Positions 13,201 to 28,200 of a stretch of 64,000 nucleotides of DNA are shown piece by piece. Where the stretch lies: contig OW204001.1 in assembly GCA_934047225.1 (NCBI GenBank), forward strand, positions 6,804,201 through 6,868,200. Reading direction: 5' to 3'. Numbering within the stretch: position 1 is the stretch's first letter; the number at the start of each line of letters is the position of its first letter. The notes beneath the pieces are model-generated. The model searched no databases, had not been told where the DNA came from, and saw nothing but the letters and a program-made list of their open reading frames with translations. The translations under genes were made by a program, and so were the position numbers. This DNA is from Ypsolopha sequella (taxonomy: Eukaryota > Arthropoda > Insecta > Lepidoptera > Ypsolophidae).

Positions 13201-16200
13201 TCGGCGCAACACAACTGACAAGACTAACCTTATTTTGAGCGTCCCGTTTTTGTCTTTTCGATACAGAAAGAAAAGGACAGAACACTTAAATTAAGTTTAG
13301 TCCTGTAAATTAAGTCAAGTTGTGTTGCGCCGAATCGGTGTTATTATATATTTATTAATTTATGTAATACTGGGTGTTAAGGTAAAGTTGTGGAAGCTGG
13401 AATCTGGCGATAGTACTCGTCCATACGAACAACTTTTACTATGGAGCCAACCATCGAATCGCGAAAAAAAATCAGCTGTTCCATATAAAAGTTACATAGC
13501 TACCCGACCAAAATGTATGAAATAACAGTTTTTTTTTCACGGAAAATTGTTCGTATGGGCGAGTACTATCGTCAGTTTTCGGCTTCCGCAACTTCATCTT
13601 AACACCTGTATGTATATGTCGACGTCATATCGTAGAATTCGGCATTTTACAGTATGTCTAGGCATATCGTAATTCTGTTAGAACTACTGAACTTCCAAAA
13701 TGAAATTATTTGTAATAATATAATTTAGTTTTAAATAATTAAAATACTTCATAAAGTATGAAAAAGGAACAATTTTCTTTGTGAAAAACACCGTAATGAC
13801 TATAAATATAATATCAACAAGGCTGTAAAAATAAATACTGTAACATTAAAAAACTAAACTAACTATAAATTAAAATTACCTATCAATATACAAGGATAAA
13901 CAAAATAAAACTATACTAAATAAAAAATTGAAGCCAAATCGCTGTCGTCACCCGGTAATCAAATATTGATTTTCGGTAACAATTTGTCGGACTCTACAAA
14001 ATGACGACGGCATATCGATGGATATACGCTCGACTAAGGAATAAAAATCTTATCACAGAAATCATTTTCTAGCTGTTCAAGAACATAACAAAAATAAAAC
14101 ATATCGACTCTCTTTTTCGAGGTGATTGCGTGTGAGGATTTATTACTAAAACAGTGAATGCTCGTTACACCCTCTTTCCCGCTTGAAAGTACTACGTCCT
14201 ACCGAATGAGCTACCACTGCTTCAAGGAAATGTTATGAAAATAGGTAATCATAGGTCTTAACATATGAAATTGCCGAAATTTTCTTACAGATTCATGAGT
14301 TCATAATTCCTGTAATTCAATAGCTATTTAAATTATTTGTTTTTTTGTTTGAAAGTTGATTTAAAGGTTTTACATAAACGTATTAAATTTTGTTTTTATT
14401 TTCAGTTTGATTATAAAAATTAAATCTTCAAAAACAGTTCGTCCTAAATGCCATCCATTTCCATGATAAGATTCGTAATAACTTTTTACAGCTGATACTT
14501 TAAAAAAATTAAATTAATGCTGCTGTTAGCTTAATGTTGTCTCATTCATACGCATAAGAAGTTACATGATTTGGATTTATCATTCCTAAAAAAAAAATGC
14601 AAAAATGTTAGAAAATTGAGTTTCCTTCAAATTCTCTATAGAAAACGCCAATTTTATATGTAAATATTAGAGTAGTAAAGTAGAAGTGATGTCACTTACT
14701 GTTGGTGGTCTAGCGCCGCGCGGTAACTCGCGGTGGAGGGTGACGCGCGGCGGAAGTATGGTTGCACGACCGGCAGACCGAGCGGCGTCACCCACTCGAC
14801 ACTCTCGCCGCACACGCCCGATATCACCCTGACAACGAGACCAATGTTAGCTTCATGACATAATTTTCTCCTGTCTTGTATTTTTATCTCTTTATTCAAT
14901 TAATTTATGGGCTTACTTTTTATCTTTGTTGTTGTATCTAATATTATGAAAAAAAATACATGATCTTGCTAAGTTTCTTGCCATTCTTCTTAGCAAGACT
15001 ATTCGAATGGGCGGAGTTAAGCATATATTTAGTATATGTATTGCATATATTTATAATATTATTTATTCCTTATTCCTATATTTTTATTTTATTCAAGTGT
15101 ATTTTTTAAATTAAATTTAAGTAAACCCAACCTTTATTATTTCCCTGTGTATTTCCCCATATTATTAGTTATTACATAAAACTATTACCTATACACATAG
15201 ATTATTTAATTACTTATATTACATTAAAACCGACCTGTAATAATTTATTTTCTTAGATATATACCAGATACTAAAAAGAGCAAAAAAAAAAGTATACTTA
15301 CCTACCTAATTTATACAGTGGAATGGTCTCCTGTAATGCTGTATTAATGTTATGCAATCCATCCATCCATCCATCCATCAGCCTAGTTGGTCCACTGCTG
15401 GACATAAGCCTTTCCAGGACTTTGCCACTCCCCGCGGTCATCCTGGAAGAATTGCCAATACTCATACACGCTGGGCAAGCGGGTTGGTGACCGCGGTGCC
15501 GGAACCCTTGCACCAGTGACGCCACTGCCCGGCACGTCTGGTCCATATAGGCCCCGGCTATGGTCCCAGGCATGGTGGGCTTCCTGGTTTTTTGCATGTG
15601 AGCTGTCCTCTTACTCTCCCCCGAATTACTTCGAGGGGGTCTCCAAGTAAGATGGTGGTACCTCCACAGTCGAGCCCGGCATCAGCTCTACCACCTGCCA
15701 GCAAATATGCAAATAAATTTAATTGGACTCACTTAGCGCAGTCCGTGAACCAGTCCTGTATTAGTTTGGTGGAGGTGAACATCTCGCGGAGACTGTCGAA
15801 CGTGCGCGCCGTCAGGTACTGAGAGCACGACCACACGTGCTCCTTGGGGAACTCGTCGATGTCTGGAATTATCACATTGTCAGCGTGAATTTGTAAAATC
15901 AGTATACATATCGTCACGACATGCATTCCCAAGGAGGTATCAGGGGTGTTCTGAGTGTGAACTATGAAATGTAAGTCACAGTCTACACTCGGCACACCCG
16001 CGTTTCACCGACAATTATTACGTCCCAACGTGATGGGTGGTGAGCCCAATCGCCGTACTTCGGGCACAAATATACGCTTTTCAGAGCATGCAGGTTTCCT
16101 TACGATGTTTTCTTTCACCGTTCAGCGAGTGGTAAGTAAGAACAAATACTATGCACATAAATTCCTAAAAACTCATTGGTGCATGCCCGACCGGGGATCG

Positions 16201-19200
16201 AACCTGGGTCTCAAGATTAAAAGGCCAGCGTTCTACCGCTGCTTTATTTTTTGCTGCTGTGAAAACAGATAGTTTATAATTTCATTAAGATTAGGTTAGG
16301 CTATAAACAACCTAACAACACGAAAAAGGAGCCGAAAAAGATTTTTTAATACAGTTGCTCAAAAAGTGGCGTATTGCAGGGACGTATAGCGTTCGGGATG
16401 TGGGCTATTACATACTCGAGCTTTTTCTTTACCTTTTCCGAACTCGTGCGTTCTCTTTCCCAACTGTCAAAATAATGTCTATTAAAAAGAAAAAACCAAC
16501 CACGAAGTTTTTACTAAAAAAAAAATCAAAGAAGTTTTTATGATTCATGCAAATATTTCTAAAAAGAAGCTACTATTTCGTTTCAATATCAGATTTAATT
16601 ATTTGATTCAATGAGTTAGGTTAGGTTTCATTTCATTTCATCTAATTAAATTTCATTTTCATTTCATATCAATAAAAAAATTCTACTGAAGACTTGGCTG
16701 TATGGGCATAGTTCCCTTTGCCTACCCAGAATTGGTGAAGAAAACAAAAAAAAACCTCTGCCTTAGATACCTTTGCCTGTCCAAAAATGGGACAAATGAG
16801 GAAAAAAAAAAAAAAAAAACCTCTGCTTATATTCTTTTACGGTTGGCGCCATTTTCCAAAAATTTTCTTTGCGGGTTGGCGGGTTTAGTTGTTTGTTGCA
16901 CAAAATGAGTAATTTCGACGATATTTTATTTGAATTGACACCACCGAAACTCAGTATAATTGCACAAAATGCTTCGGAGAACATTTTACCTGAAAAGTCA
17001 AAAAGTTGCTACATATCTACATACTACGAATTTATTGCGTGGAGTATTAGTTAGTTAAGTTTATTGTGTTTTTATTATTTTATTAAATTGCTTCATTTTT
17101 TCGCAACTGTATTAAAAATAGTTGTTCAGTACACGTGCGGAACCGTCATTGCAACTTGTTCCGACTGTCAACCCTCACCTTCGGCTGCGCCTCGGCTCGG
17201 GTAGACATTTGTCGGAACTCTTTGCAATGACAGGCTTTCCGCACTCGTAATGAAATATACTATTTTTTCTTACCCTGGAATGTTGAGTGTCATTGTCTAA
17301 AACTGATTCGAGTAGAGTACAATTTTGTTTTTGTTTTCTTTAAATGTAAAGAAACGGGTGGCCATCAAAGTTGTCAGTTGTAGAGCATGTTTGTTACGGG
17401 GTCTATCTTAAAAACAAAACTAATTGGGAATTTGGTACTTCTGTATATTATGTGCCATATGCTAAAAACTTTTTGATAAATATATATTTGTCTCTTTTTT
17501 ATAAGATTATTAATGTAGTTTTTGTTTATTAAAAGTTAAAGTAAAAATTAAAATATTACTCAAGATATATTTCGGGCCCCACTGGGCCCGGCATCAGTTG
17601 AGAATCTGACAATAAATTAAATATGACATAAGTTATTTACAAAAAAGAAAAAAGTAAAAAAGGTTTATTTACAATTTATCTAAATTTAATTTTCATTCAA
17701 ATTCATTCATTCATTCATTCGATCATTCATTCATTCAATATAATTTATTTACAGAAATTATTATTAGACAGCAGCCGCGATAGGTATGTGTATCGCGTTG
17801 ATTCCTGCGGCTGCTAGATGGCGCCACCGTTGCCATACCTTGGTCTGGGTTTCTCGTGTCGGAAACTGTCGGAGTCGCCAGGTCCGTAGTGCGCACCAAG
17901 TGACCATATGAATGAGGACTCCCATGTCCTGAGCTGAATGTCTGTTAATGGTGGGTGAAATGATTTGATGTTTCAGACTGTGAAACATTGGTTAAATGGG
18001 AGGTTGTGTAGTCGTGTGTGTGTTGGTATAGGTAGGATGTTGTTTTGCATTTTTGATGTGTGTCTGTGTTGGTTTATTCTGATGCTGAATCTAGTTGAAT
18101 CACAAGTGCAAGGAGTGTGACATTCTGTTTAATGGCAAAAACATCGTGTCACGCTCCTCGCACTTGTGATTCAACTAAGGGGCATCGCGCGCGATTAAAC
18201 ACTGCTACAGGCCCTGATTGCTACAAAAATATTATACTAAATAATTATATAAAGGGCTACCTTTCAACTGTTTAGCGATCTGCAGCCTCGCCCCGAACTT
18301 GGTGACTCCATACACAGTTGTCATCACCGTCTGCTTGATCACCTTCCTCCGCACGAAGTTCTCCAGCACGATGGCCGCCTGCACGCCTTGCGCCGCGTCG
18401 CGCGCTCGCATCTCTTCCACCTGCGGTCGACAAATGGTGGCTCTTCAAATTATTGTTGTCGAATACATATAATACATATAATACGAGTTGGCACGCGATA
18501 TGGATGTTGATTTGTTTACTTTGTCAACAAAAGAGGTGAAAAGACTTCTTAGTTCCAGATTTTTTGATGTGTCAAGTAATTATTTCCTTAAATTAACTTC
18601 AAATAAAACCAGTTTTTGTATATTTTTATTTTAAGCAGGTAAATCCAATTAATCAAGTTGTTACTACTTGTGGAGACTTTTAAATTACTTGTTATTATCT
18701 ATTTCAAATCCATTAGGTTAAAAGTTTTTTATAAGTCAGTCTTCTTAAAAATGTAAAATAAAATAAATATATCACGTGTAAACAGACTGCTACCTGAAAC
18801 CACATATTTTACCGATTTTGCCAAGTGAGCAGCTGACGGATAAGCACTTAAAGCCTTCTTAATTGACAAGAAGCAGTAATATTCATTGCAGTACACCAGT
18901 TCCGACACATATACAACGAGACACAGTAGAAAGAACAATAGAATGACGTCTATGGGCGGTCTGTGTGATGATTTGATAAAAGAGTTACGTAAGTGTTGAC
19001 CATAATATACAGGTTGCTTGGAAATTCGACCTATTCCTTGAAAGAAGTTATACTAGAGATCATTTCCAACGAATTGAGCCCTATCAACTAGGGGTCAAAA
19101 ATGAATGGTCTCCGAGTTACGGAGGTTTTTAAGATATTTTTGAAACTTTCAGACTGGTAACGAAAAACGAATTATTCTAAAATAACTACTCCTCTCTCGG

Positions 19201-22200
19201 CACTTATTTGTTATTTTTCCGATTAATGATAAAAGAGTGATGGTTTATAAAAAAATACATGCCCTGAATTCCCATAATCTTAGAAATAAAAGATCATAAG
19301 TGGAAAGAAGACCTTGTTTACTTTGTAATTTTTGCAATATCGACGCGTTTTACTTGAAAAAAATTTAAATTTTCGATCCCTAGTTGATAGGTATTATTTG
19401 TTGGAAATGATCTCTAGTAGGTATAACTCCTTTCAAGGAATAGGTCGAATTTCCAAGCACCTGTATACAAAACCTATGGTGCTGACTCCCTCTAGCAGCT
19501 GTGGCGCTGTAGACATCGGGCGGCTTGTCTAGAGGCGCTAGGTTGACAGCGGCCGCGCCCGTTGTGTCGCCCTCCCAGCGCTGCGTAGTGCTGCAGACCT
19601 TTGTATACACAAGTAAGTGTTGACTCACTCTAGCGGCTGTGGCGCTGTAGACATCCTGCGGCTTATCTAGAGGCGCTAGGTTGACAGCGGCCGCGCCAGC
19701 CGCGTCGCCTCCCAGCGCTGCGTAGTGCTGCAGACCGTTGCATGACCCGTCCTGATGGACCGGGAATGCGCATAGGTATTCTGGAAATAAATTAGATGTC
19801 TTTCGTAAAAAAAAAACAATTTGGTACATTGACTGATACACCGACAAGAGCATCATCATCATCCATCCATCAGCCTAGTTCGTCCACTGAAGCCTTTCCA
19901 GGACTTTGCCACTCCCGGCGGTCATCCTGGAAGAATTGCCCATACTCACACACGCTGGGCAAGCGGATTGGTGAGCGCGGTGCCGGAACCCTCGCACCAG
20001 TAACGCCGCTGCCCGTCACCAGTCTGTTCCATATAAAGCCCGGCTATTAGGGATGGATATACCGCCATCCATCGGTCCCAAGCATGGTGGGCCTCCTGGT
20101 TTTTTGCCTGTGAGCTGTCCTCCTAGTCTCCCCCGAATTACTTCGAGGGGGTCTCCAAGTAAGATGGTGGTACCTCCACAGTCAATCCCGGCAACAGCTC
20201 TGCCACCTTAGGCACTTTTGGCACAAGAGCATCATCACACATAATTTTACAACAGACAAAATTTTATCTGGGCATACAAGCTCTCCAGGTACTTTTGTCA
20301 TTGCTCTTCTTCAGTATGTCGCCAGTTTGGTCAGCATACGTCCTTCTATGGCGGCCTGGTTAAAACTCATAACAAACCTTGATGGTTCGGAGAGCGCACA
20401 GCGTTAGCGATCTCGCAGCACGCGGCGAGCGTCTGCCAAGGTTCCTCGGAGTGCTTCCACCATCCTTCACCGTCGAGTGGCCGGTCAGCCGAGTCGAGGA
20501 TCTTGTCCAATATACTCTCTGCATACGCTAGCCTGGAAACGTTTATATACAAGGTGAATTTGTGAACATCGTCCAAATTCATACTGGAGGCTTGATAATT
20601 GATCAGTATCTTGGATCAATAACAATTTTTGTGAAATTTGTAAAATGAAATTTCGGCTTCCCATAGAAATTCACATCCAGTTTCGAGTAAATCACTATGG
20701 GAAGCCGAAATTTCATTTTACGAATTTTACAAAAATTGTTATTGATCAGTGATACTGATCACTTACCAAGCCACCAGTATGAATTTGGACGATGATCGAA
20801 AAGTCACCTTGTATATATAATAATAATATATCATTTATTTCGAGCAATTTTACGAAGAAGAAAAAGCTACAACAGACAAAAATCTAAAAAATGGAAGCGT
20901 AACTGAATCTAGAACTCCTCTCCAACACCCTTCTAGAAGAAAGGCATTAGTTTAATCTGAAAAGGTCTTACCTCTGCTGCACAGTATTCTTCTTCATAGT
21001 GCCGGTCAAGTTGACAGCGTGCAGCTTGAGCCACGTCAACCCGTTTGGGCCGAGAGGCTTGGGCTGCGCGAACTTCAGGAGCGCGCGCGCAGTGTCCGCG
21101 CCGAGCTGGCTGAGGTGGGGGGGACACGCGTACACGCGCCCGCGGAAGTCCATGTTGTGTGGCAACCAGAACATCTCCTCTCTAAAAACAGCCGGTCAAC
21201 ATATTATCTACTGATATTTTAATTCGAGTTCTGGTCTTTTTTATTGCTAAAAGGTTCGTGGTTTATATCCATAACTACTATAAAACTGCTTCTCCTGTTT
21301 GCCTTTGAAGAAACTGTACATTACAGTGAAACTAGTCAGCCGAAATTCAAAATTCAAATAGTTTATTTTGTAAAGTAGGTATACATAATACACTTTTTAC
21401 GAGTCAAATTGAATCTTATAAAAATATTGATTGATTGGAATTCACCCTATATAATTATATATTTTACCTATCATTTTAATCGTATATACATTGCTACATA
21501 AATTAAATGAACCTTTAATTTAGTTCATGTACATTTATTATTTTATAACAAATACCTACTTTGCAAAATAATTAAATAAAATACTTTATAATTATAAAAT
21601 TACACGGTTTAAGATATATTTCGTTAAATATACTAATAGTTATTTAAAATTAGTATATTTAACTGATGCCGGGTCCAGGTCGGACCCGAAATATATCTTA
21701 AACCGTGTAATTTTATAATTATAAAGTATTTTATTTAATTATTGATTCGTATAAATAAAAATATATATAAAAAGCTTTTCAAAAGTGAATATATTTTATA
21801 CCATCTTTGCAAAATAAACTATTTGAATTTGTTGCGCTAATATTTTTTTCAAATGCTCACACCACAAAACTTTAAAAGACAACTCACCTATAATGATTAG
21901 CCAGCGACAGTTTGTACAACGCATCACACCACAGCGAGTACATTTCGGACCGCGCCCTGTTGATTGCGACTCGTCGTCTAAACGCCGCAGCCTTGGTCTC
22001 GCCCTGGTCGAACTGAGACGTGTCCAACGATGACGGGGGCTGCGGGATGTCTAGCTTCTTGTTGCCGCCGGACCTACAATAGTTATTTATATCGTCACGA
22101 CATGAATCCCGAGGGGGTGCCAGAGGTGTTCTCGAGTGTGAACTGTGAAATGCAAGTCACAGTCCACACTTAGTACACCCGCGTTTCACCGTCGATTATT

Positions 22201-25200
22201 ACGTCCTCACATCCAGTTTTATTTTTCTTTCTGCGTTTCTATATGTCTTTCAATTTAAATGGAAAATGATTTAGGAGGTGATTCAGTATCGTTAATACAT
22301 GACATTCCACTGCAAAGCACTTTTTTTTTGCGCGATTTTTTTTTTCACTTCTCAGTACAAAGTGGTCCGATCAGCTGACTCAGTTTGTACGGACAAGTGA
22401 AGAAAAAGTTCGCGCAAAAAAAAGTACTTTGCAGTGGAATGTGATGTATTAACGATACTGAATCATCTCCTAAATTACTTTCCATTTAAATTGAAAGACC
22501 TTATATAATGTTAATTTATATATTTCACAGTTCACACTCGGAACACCTCTGATACCCCCTCGGGGATTCAAGTCGTGGCGATGTATATATTATTAATTAG
22601 TTTTATATAGGGGATAGAATGAATTTGTTACAGAGAAATCTTTGTAAAGCTTTAGACTATGACCATCTTAAAATATTAAAAAAAAAATGTTACGTTAATC
22701 AGTTAATTAGATACATATTTGTAAAAAAAAGGGGTCTCTAGGGATGTATTACTAGTTTATGAGGTCCCTACTAGAGAGCTGGGTGATTCACTTGGATATT
22801 AAGTCGTCAGAATATATTTCGCTCAGAAGTTTTATTACCTCAGAGAGTTTATTACAATACATTGATTGTTTGGAGAGTGATAAATGACATGAGAATTAAG
22901 TTAACAAACAGTACCCGGCAGTAAATAATGCACATCAGCTAATTACCGATTTGTAGAGCGCCGTCTGTCACCGGACTGTTAGTGTTTCGTGCGACAGAGA
23001 TGACGTTACGATACGATGTGCATTATTTACTGCCGGGACCTGCGGGTCTACCACGTAATTCTGATTTTCATCAACATCAACTTGAGATTGAGATTTGACG
23101 TGCGTGCGACGGCGCCCGCCTAACATGCCATCTCTTTTGCACGCGTTGAATTTCGCATGCATTTGCTTGAAGTTGATACAAATCAGAATTACGCGGTAGG
23201 GCCGCAGATCTTCCGGATTTATACTTGTTGATGATATTTTATTTACTTTCGTGTGATCTTTAATTTTTTCATGTAAATCAAACGATACTGCGACGTAGAT
23301 TACTGTCAGCGCCAACTTTCGATGCGGCAAATACGAAAAAAAAAACATGTAAATGTACCTAAAGATCTTGAGCTGTAGGTCGAGTATCGGCTGGTTGATG
23401 ACCCAAGGCACTTCGCCCAGCTGGTTAAGAGAGTCCAGCACTGGGTACAAGCTCTCTGGGGGAGCCTCGTCCAGCCGCTTCCATTGTTGGACCACGTTGA
23501 AAGGCATTCTGAGGAGAAAAATAACATTTTCACATCACCTGCTCAACAATGTCCAATTACATATCATGCAACCTCAACGTAAAGTAACGCATTATATCTC
23601 AAGGGATATAAAGTTATATGAAAATCCCTAGGGATTAAAGTGATTTAAATTTGGAACGTCAAATCCGTGTGGAAACTCGTGGAAAACAAATGCCCATATG
23701 GGATTGTAAAGAGGTTTGTTCGAAAATCGAACTGGCCACCATAAGCAGAATTCAACAAAAAGAAAAAAAGCGTTTACAAAGAATGTGAAACAAAAGACGG
23801 TGTTTGGTGCTGTGATTTTCAGTGAATTTTATTTAATTATTAATGTTGATAAAAAATGTCGAGCTTTTTATTGTCTCGCAGAAGGTGTGAAAAGGAGAGT
23901 ATGCTCATCTTTAATAAAGCCTTTCTTTGTCTTGGGCAGCTTGAACCCCTCGCTTTACTCAGGACTCTATATTTAACTCTAGAGTCCCTCGTTACGCTCA
24001 GGGTTCAATATGCCGCCCGTGACGTAAGACACTGCTTTATTCCCTTAGTGCATAATCTACTATTACACATACTGTCACACATATTGTCACAACAAGATTA
24101 TGCCTATGGAGTGGAAGCACACTGTTTCGGCTGTTTTTCAATAGAAAGTAAAAACGCAATTTTTCTTTGAAATTTTATTATGCATTTTCTCCGAATTGAA
24201 AATCAACTTGATCTCGGTTGATCCCATTGAGACTTAAGTTCTTTATCAGTGAAAGAATTGAATAAGACGAAAAAAGAAATTGTAAACTTTGCCCTTTTTC
24301 TAGATGACTGCACATTTTTTCCAAAATCTGTGAATAAAAAAGTAAAATGCTCCAAAAGTTAGGGTTTGTCTCCTAAATCTAATATTTTTTATAATCTTAA
24401 GTACGTATCTATACACCTGCATAATATGTGGATAATTTTAAGTATGAGATGGGGCAAACTGAAAACCAGCGCTGTAAAGTTGCTTGCATGCAACTTTCAG
24501 CAAATGCTGAGTTTATCCCATACATTTTTTAAATATTTTTTTACGATTGTTTATTGTTTATATCTATATTGTGGCAAATAAATATATTTCTACATGATGA
24601 ATAAATACACTTGCACTCGTTTCACAGTTTATAAGCTTATTTAACCCGACCGGTTTCGGTTTTACACCATCATAAAGGGTTTAGTTAGACTGCTTGGTTG
24701 TTATTCCGTGCAATAAACATCATATTTATTCATCATGTTGTTATCTAAGTTTCACCAAGTGCCGGCAATCGCAAGTATTAATCAAATATATTTCAATTTC
24801 AAAAGCAGTTTTCTTGTAGCTATAGGACGTATTTTTTTTTTTTTTTTTTTTTTGAAAGAAAGAAAACATTTATTCGCAGAAAAAAACAACATTACATTTA
24901 TGATTTTTTCCGCCAAACTTTAAAAAAGTTTATTGGCAGATGTTACTCTCTTAACTTAACTACTAGCCGACTAATACTACAAAAGAAAAATTACTTATAA
25001 TTAAAGTTAAACAGATTTTCAATTTTTTTATTTTATTTTAGTCGTGTAGTCATCCAAAAGATGACTATAAACATATTTTTTATAAGTACGCTTAGTTACA
25101 TTTTTTTCCTTGCTTCTTATTGTTACAGGCATTTCATTCAAAATATTGGGTACTAAAAATTTTCTTGTACGCTCACCATAATAATTATTTATTTTTGGGG

Positions 25201-28200
25201 TACAAAGCCTTTTGTTTGTGATATTTCTAGTTATAATTTTATGTGATATGGGTGTTTTAAATTGATTACAATTGAAGTTTTCCAAAATGATTACTAATTT
25301 TACTTTCTCCTGAACAGGCAATATTTTACAAATTCCAAACAATTTCTCATATTCTTTTTTACAGCTATTTTTAGTATTTTTATCAACAAGGGTTTTCATT
25401 ATTCTCATTTGTAAAATTTTGATTTGATCTAGATATGACCGGAAGGTGCATCCATAACTGCTTAGTCCGTAAGATATAATTGCATCAACAAGTGCGTAAT
25501 ACACTGTATAAAGTGTAGCCCTGTTTACGAATCTACTAAGATGATAAAATTTTGCAAGAATCGCTCTAAGTTTGTTACAAACATTGTTCACATGTGTTTT
25601 CCAAGACATATTTTGATCCACAGTAAGTCCAAGGTATTTATATTTATTTACGAATTCTATCTCACTGCAGTTACAGATCCGCCCTCTGTTGTGTAAACAT
25701 TCATAACCGTGACCCACAATACGTACATTATAATTATTATCTGATTTTATGTATGGTGACCGAATATGCACGCATTTAGTTTTATTTAAGTTTATAATAA
25801 TGCCATTGTCATGGGCCCATTTTACAATATTATCTAAATCAGCTTGTATGCAGGTTTCAATAAATTTTAATTCCTTATGTGCGTAGAACAAGCAGGTATC
25901 ATCCGCATACATGTACATTGAACAATTCTTCACAACGTTAGACATACTATTTACGTGCATAATGTAACCGATGGGCCCATATACAGAACCGGTCGGTACG
26001 CCATACATGATCCCCGCTTCCTCTCCCCTGCTACCACTGATCACTGTAGTTAATTTCCTATTATTTAGATAAGCTCTCATCCAGTCACTTAAAGGGCCTC
26101 GAATGCCGCATTCTTGCATGGCGTGGATTAACTGATCATGATCAAGCGTATCGAAGGCTTTTTTGAAATCTATGAAGACAGCCACTATCTGCTTTTTCTC
26201 ATTAAGGTTGTTATTGATGAAATCTGTAAATTGCACAAGTGCTGTTGCGGTGCTACGGCCACGTCTAAAACCATGTTGTACGTTTGATATTAATGAATGT
26301 TTTTCTAAAAATTGAGTGATTTGCTTAACAATAATCTTTTCCGTTATTTTATTTATAATAGAAAGAATGGCAATTGGTCTATAGTTAGAATAATCTAAGT
26401 GGCTACCTTGCTTGTAGATAGGTCTGATCAGTGACAGTTTGAGTTCATCTGGGTAAAACCCATTTGACACGCACATATTTATAAAGCTTGCAATAATAGG
26501 ACTTATTTTAGTTTTTATGTATTTTACATCTCTCACCCTTATTTCGTCTGATCCGGGTGATGTTTCACATTTTAATTCATCAATAATTTTTTCTACCTCA
26601 GAACAACTTACTTTTCGGTATTTAATGCTTACATTTGATTCCTTAACATAATCTGATCTATTTAAAAATTTCGTGTTACATTTATGTTTTATTTTATGTA
26701 TTTCCTGTGTAAAGGTTTTAGAAAAATTTGTACATATGTTTTCTGTATTATCTGTTTTGCCTAAATATTTTTGTATAACATCATCTACATTATTTTTATT
26801 CCTACCTAGCCAACTATTTATTTTTGACCATATCTTTCTACAGTCATTATTACATTTTTTAATTTCTTCCTGCCTATATGTATTTTTTGCGACATTTATT
26901 AATTTACTGACCTTATTTCTATATCGAGTATATTCTAGCCTCTTAATCATACTTTTCGGCGCCGACTTCCATGTTCTAAACAAATTATCCCTAATATCTA
27001 GCATTTTCTTTAAGCGCTTATCTATCCATGGTTCAACGGAACGTTTTTTCTTAACGAAACTTTCGCATTTTGAACTTTCGTAAATGTCTCCAAAAATTAA
27101 GCAAAGTTTTTTGTACAATATCATTGGACATTTACATTCATATAACTCACTCCAGTTCACAGCATCCAGTTTTTCAGAAACCAATTTATTATTCAAAGTC
27201 ATTACCTTATCACTGTTGTTACCAATTGGAGAGGTCGTGACGTCATCGACCTCTAACCGTACTCCGATCAGGTAGTGATCAGAAATCTTACAAGTGAGTA
27301 GGTACGAGGCCGGCACGGGGCGCTGGCGCTGGCTTCGCACCCACAAGTGGTCTATGCAAGACGTGACGACGCGACCGTCCACTATCTCCTCACGCGTCAC
27401 ATCCGTAATGGTACACTGCAGTCCATGTTCACATAATGTATCCTGATATAGTTGTAGTGCTCGACTCGTTTTCTCTTCCCTCAAATTAATATTTGTATCC
27501 CCGATGAAAATTGCGTCACAGTGATTAGGCACAGTCTTCAAAATTTGCTTCATTTCCTCCACAAATCTAAGCTTGTTTGTTTTTGGTGGTCTATAAGCTG
27601 CTATTATGTGTATATTTCTGTCATCTAACATATTTATCTGTCCATGTATGTATTCTCCCGCATTACCAGTTATATTAATTGTAGAAAAATTCATCTCTTT
27701 ACGCGAGAAGATGATGATTCCTCCTCCTCTCTTTGTTTCTCTGGTGTTCCAGTGTAGGTCATAGTTAGGTATTTTATACATATGTACTTCATCTTGTTTT
27801 ATATTTACTTCTGATAGAATGATGATATGAATCTTATCTTGGCAGGTACTTAAAAGTACAAGTAGTTCATTATAATGCTTTCGCATTGATCGAATATTTA
27901 GGTGTATTATATTTATGTTTTTATTTGTACTATTGATATCTTGACTCCATATATTTTTATCTGTGTATTTATAGTATTGAATATCTGTAACTATTGATGA
28001 TAGTAAATCTTTGAATTTTAAAGCTATTTATCTTACTAAATAGATACAACAGCACTCAGCCTCACTGAGCGCTGCTCTGGAACCCTTTTTCTTCTTCTTT
28101 CATTTTCTGTACATCTTCTTCACTTCTTATAACATGGACCTTTCTATTTTCTTGATCCTTTTTTACAAGGATTTTGCCATGACTGATCCATATGTACTGA

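Noticed and set aside
14160..14230. tRNA-like sequence on the minus strand (TAGCTCATTCGGTAGGAC)
   Set aside because: Only a box-A-like match with no box B or closing stem.
19380..19862. 160-aa open frame containing motif A twice
   Set aside because: It reads from exon 18 through its donor into the decayed duplicate. Splice signals and phase show exon 18 ends at 19629.
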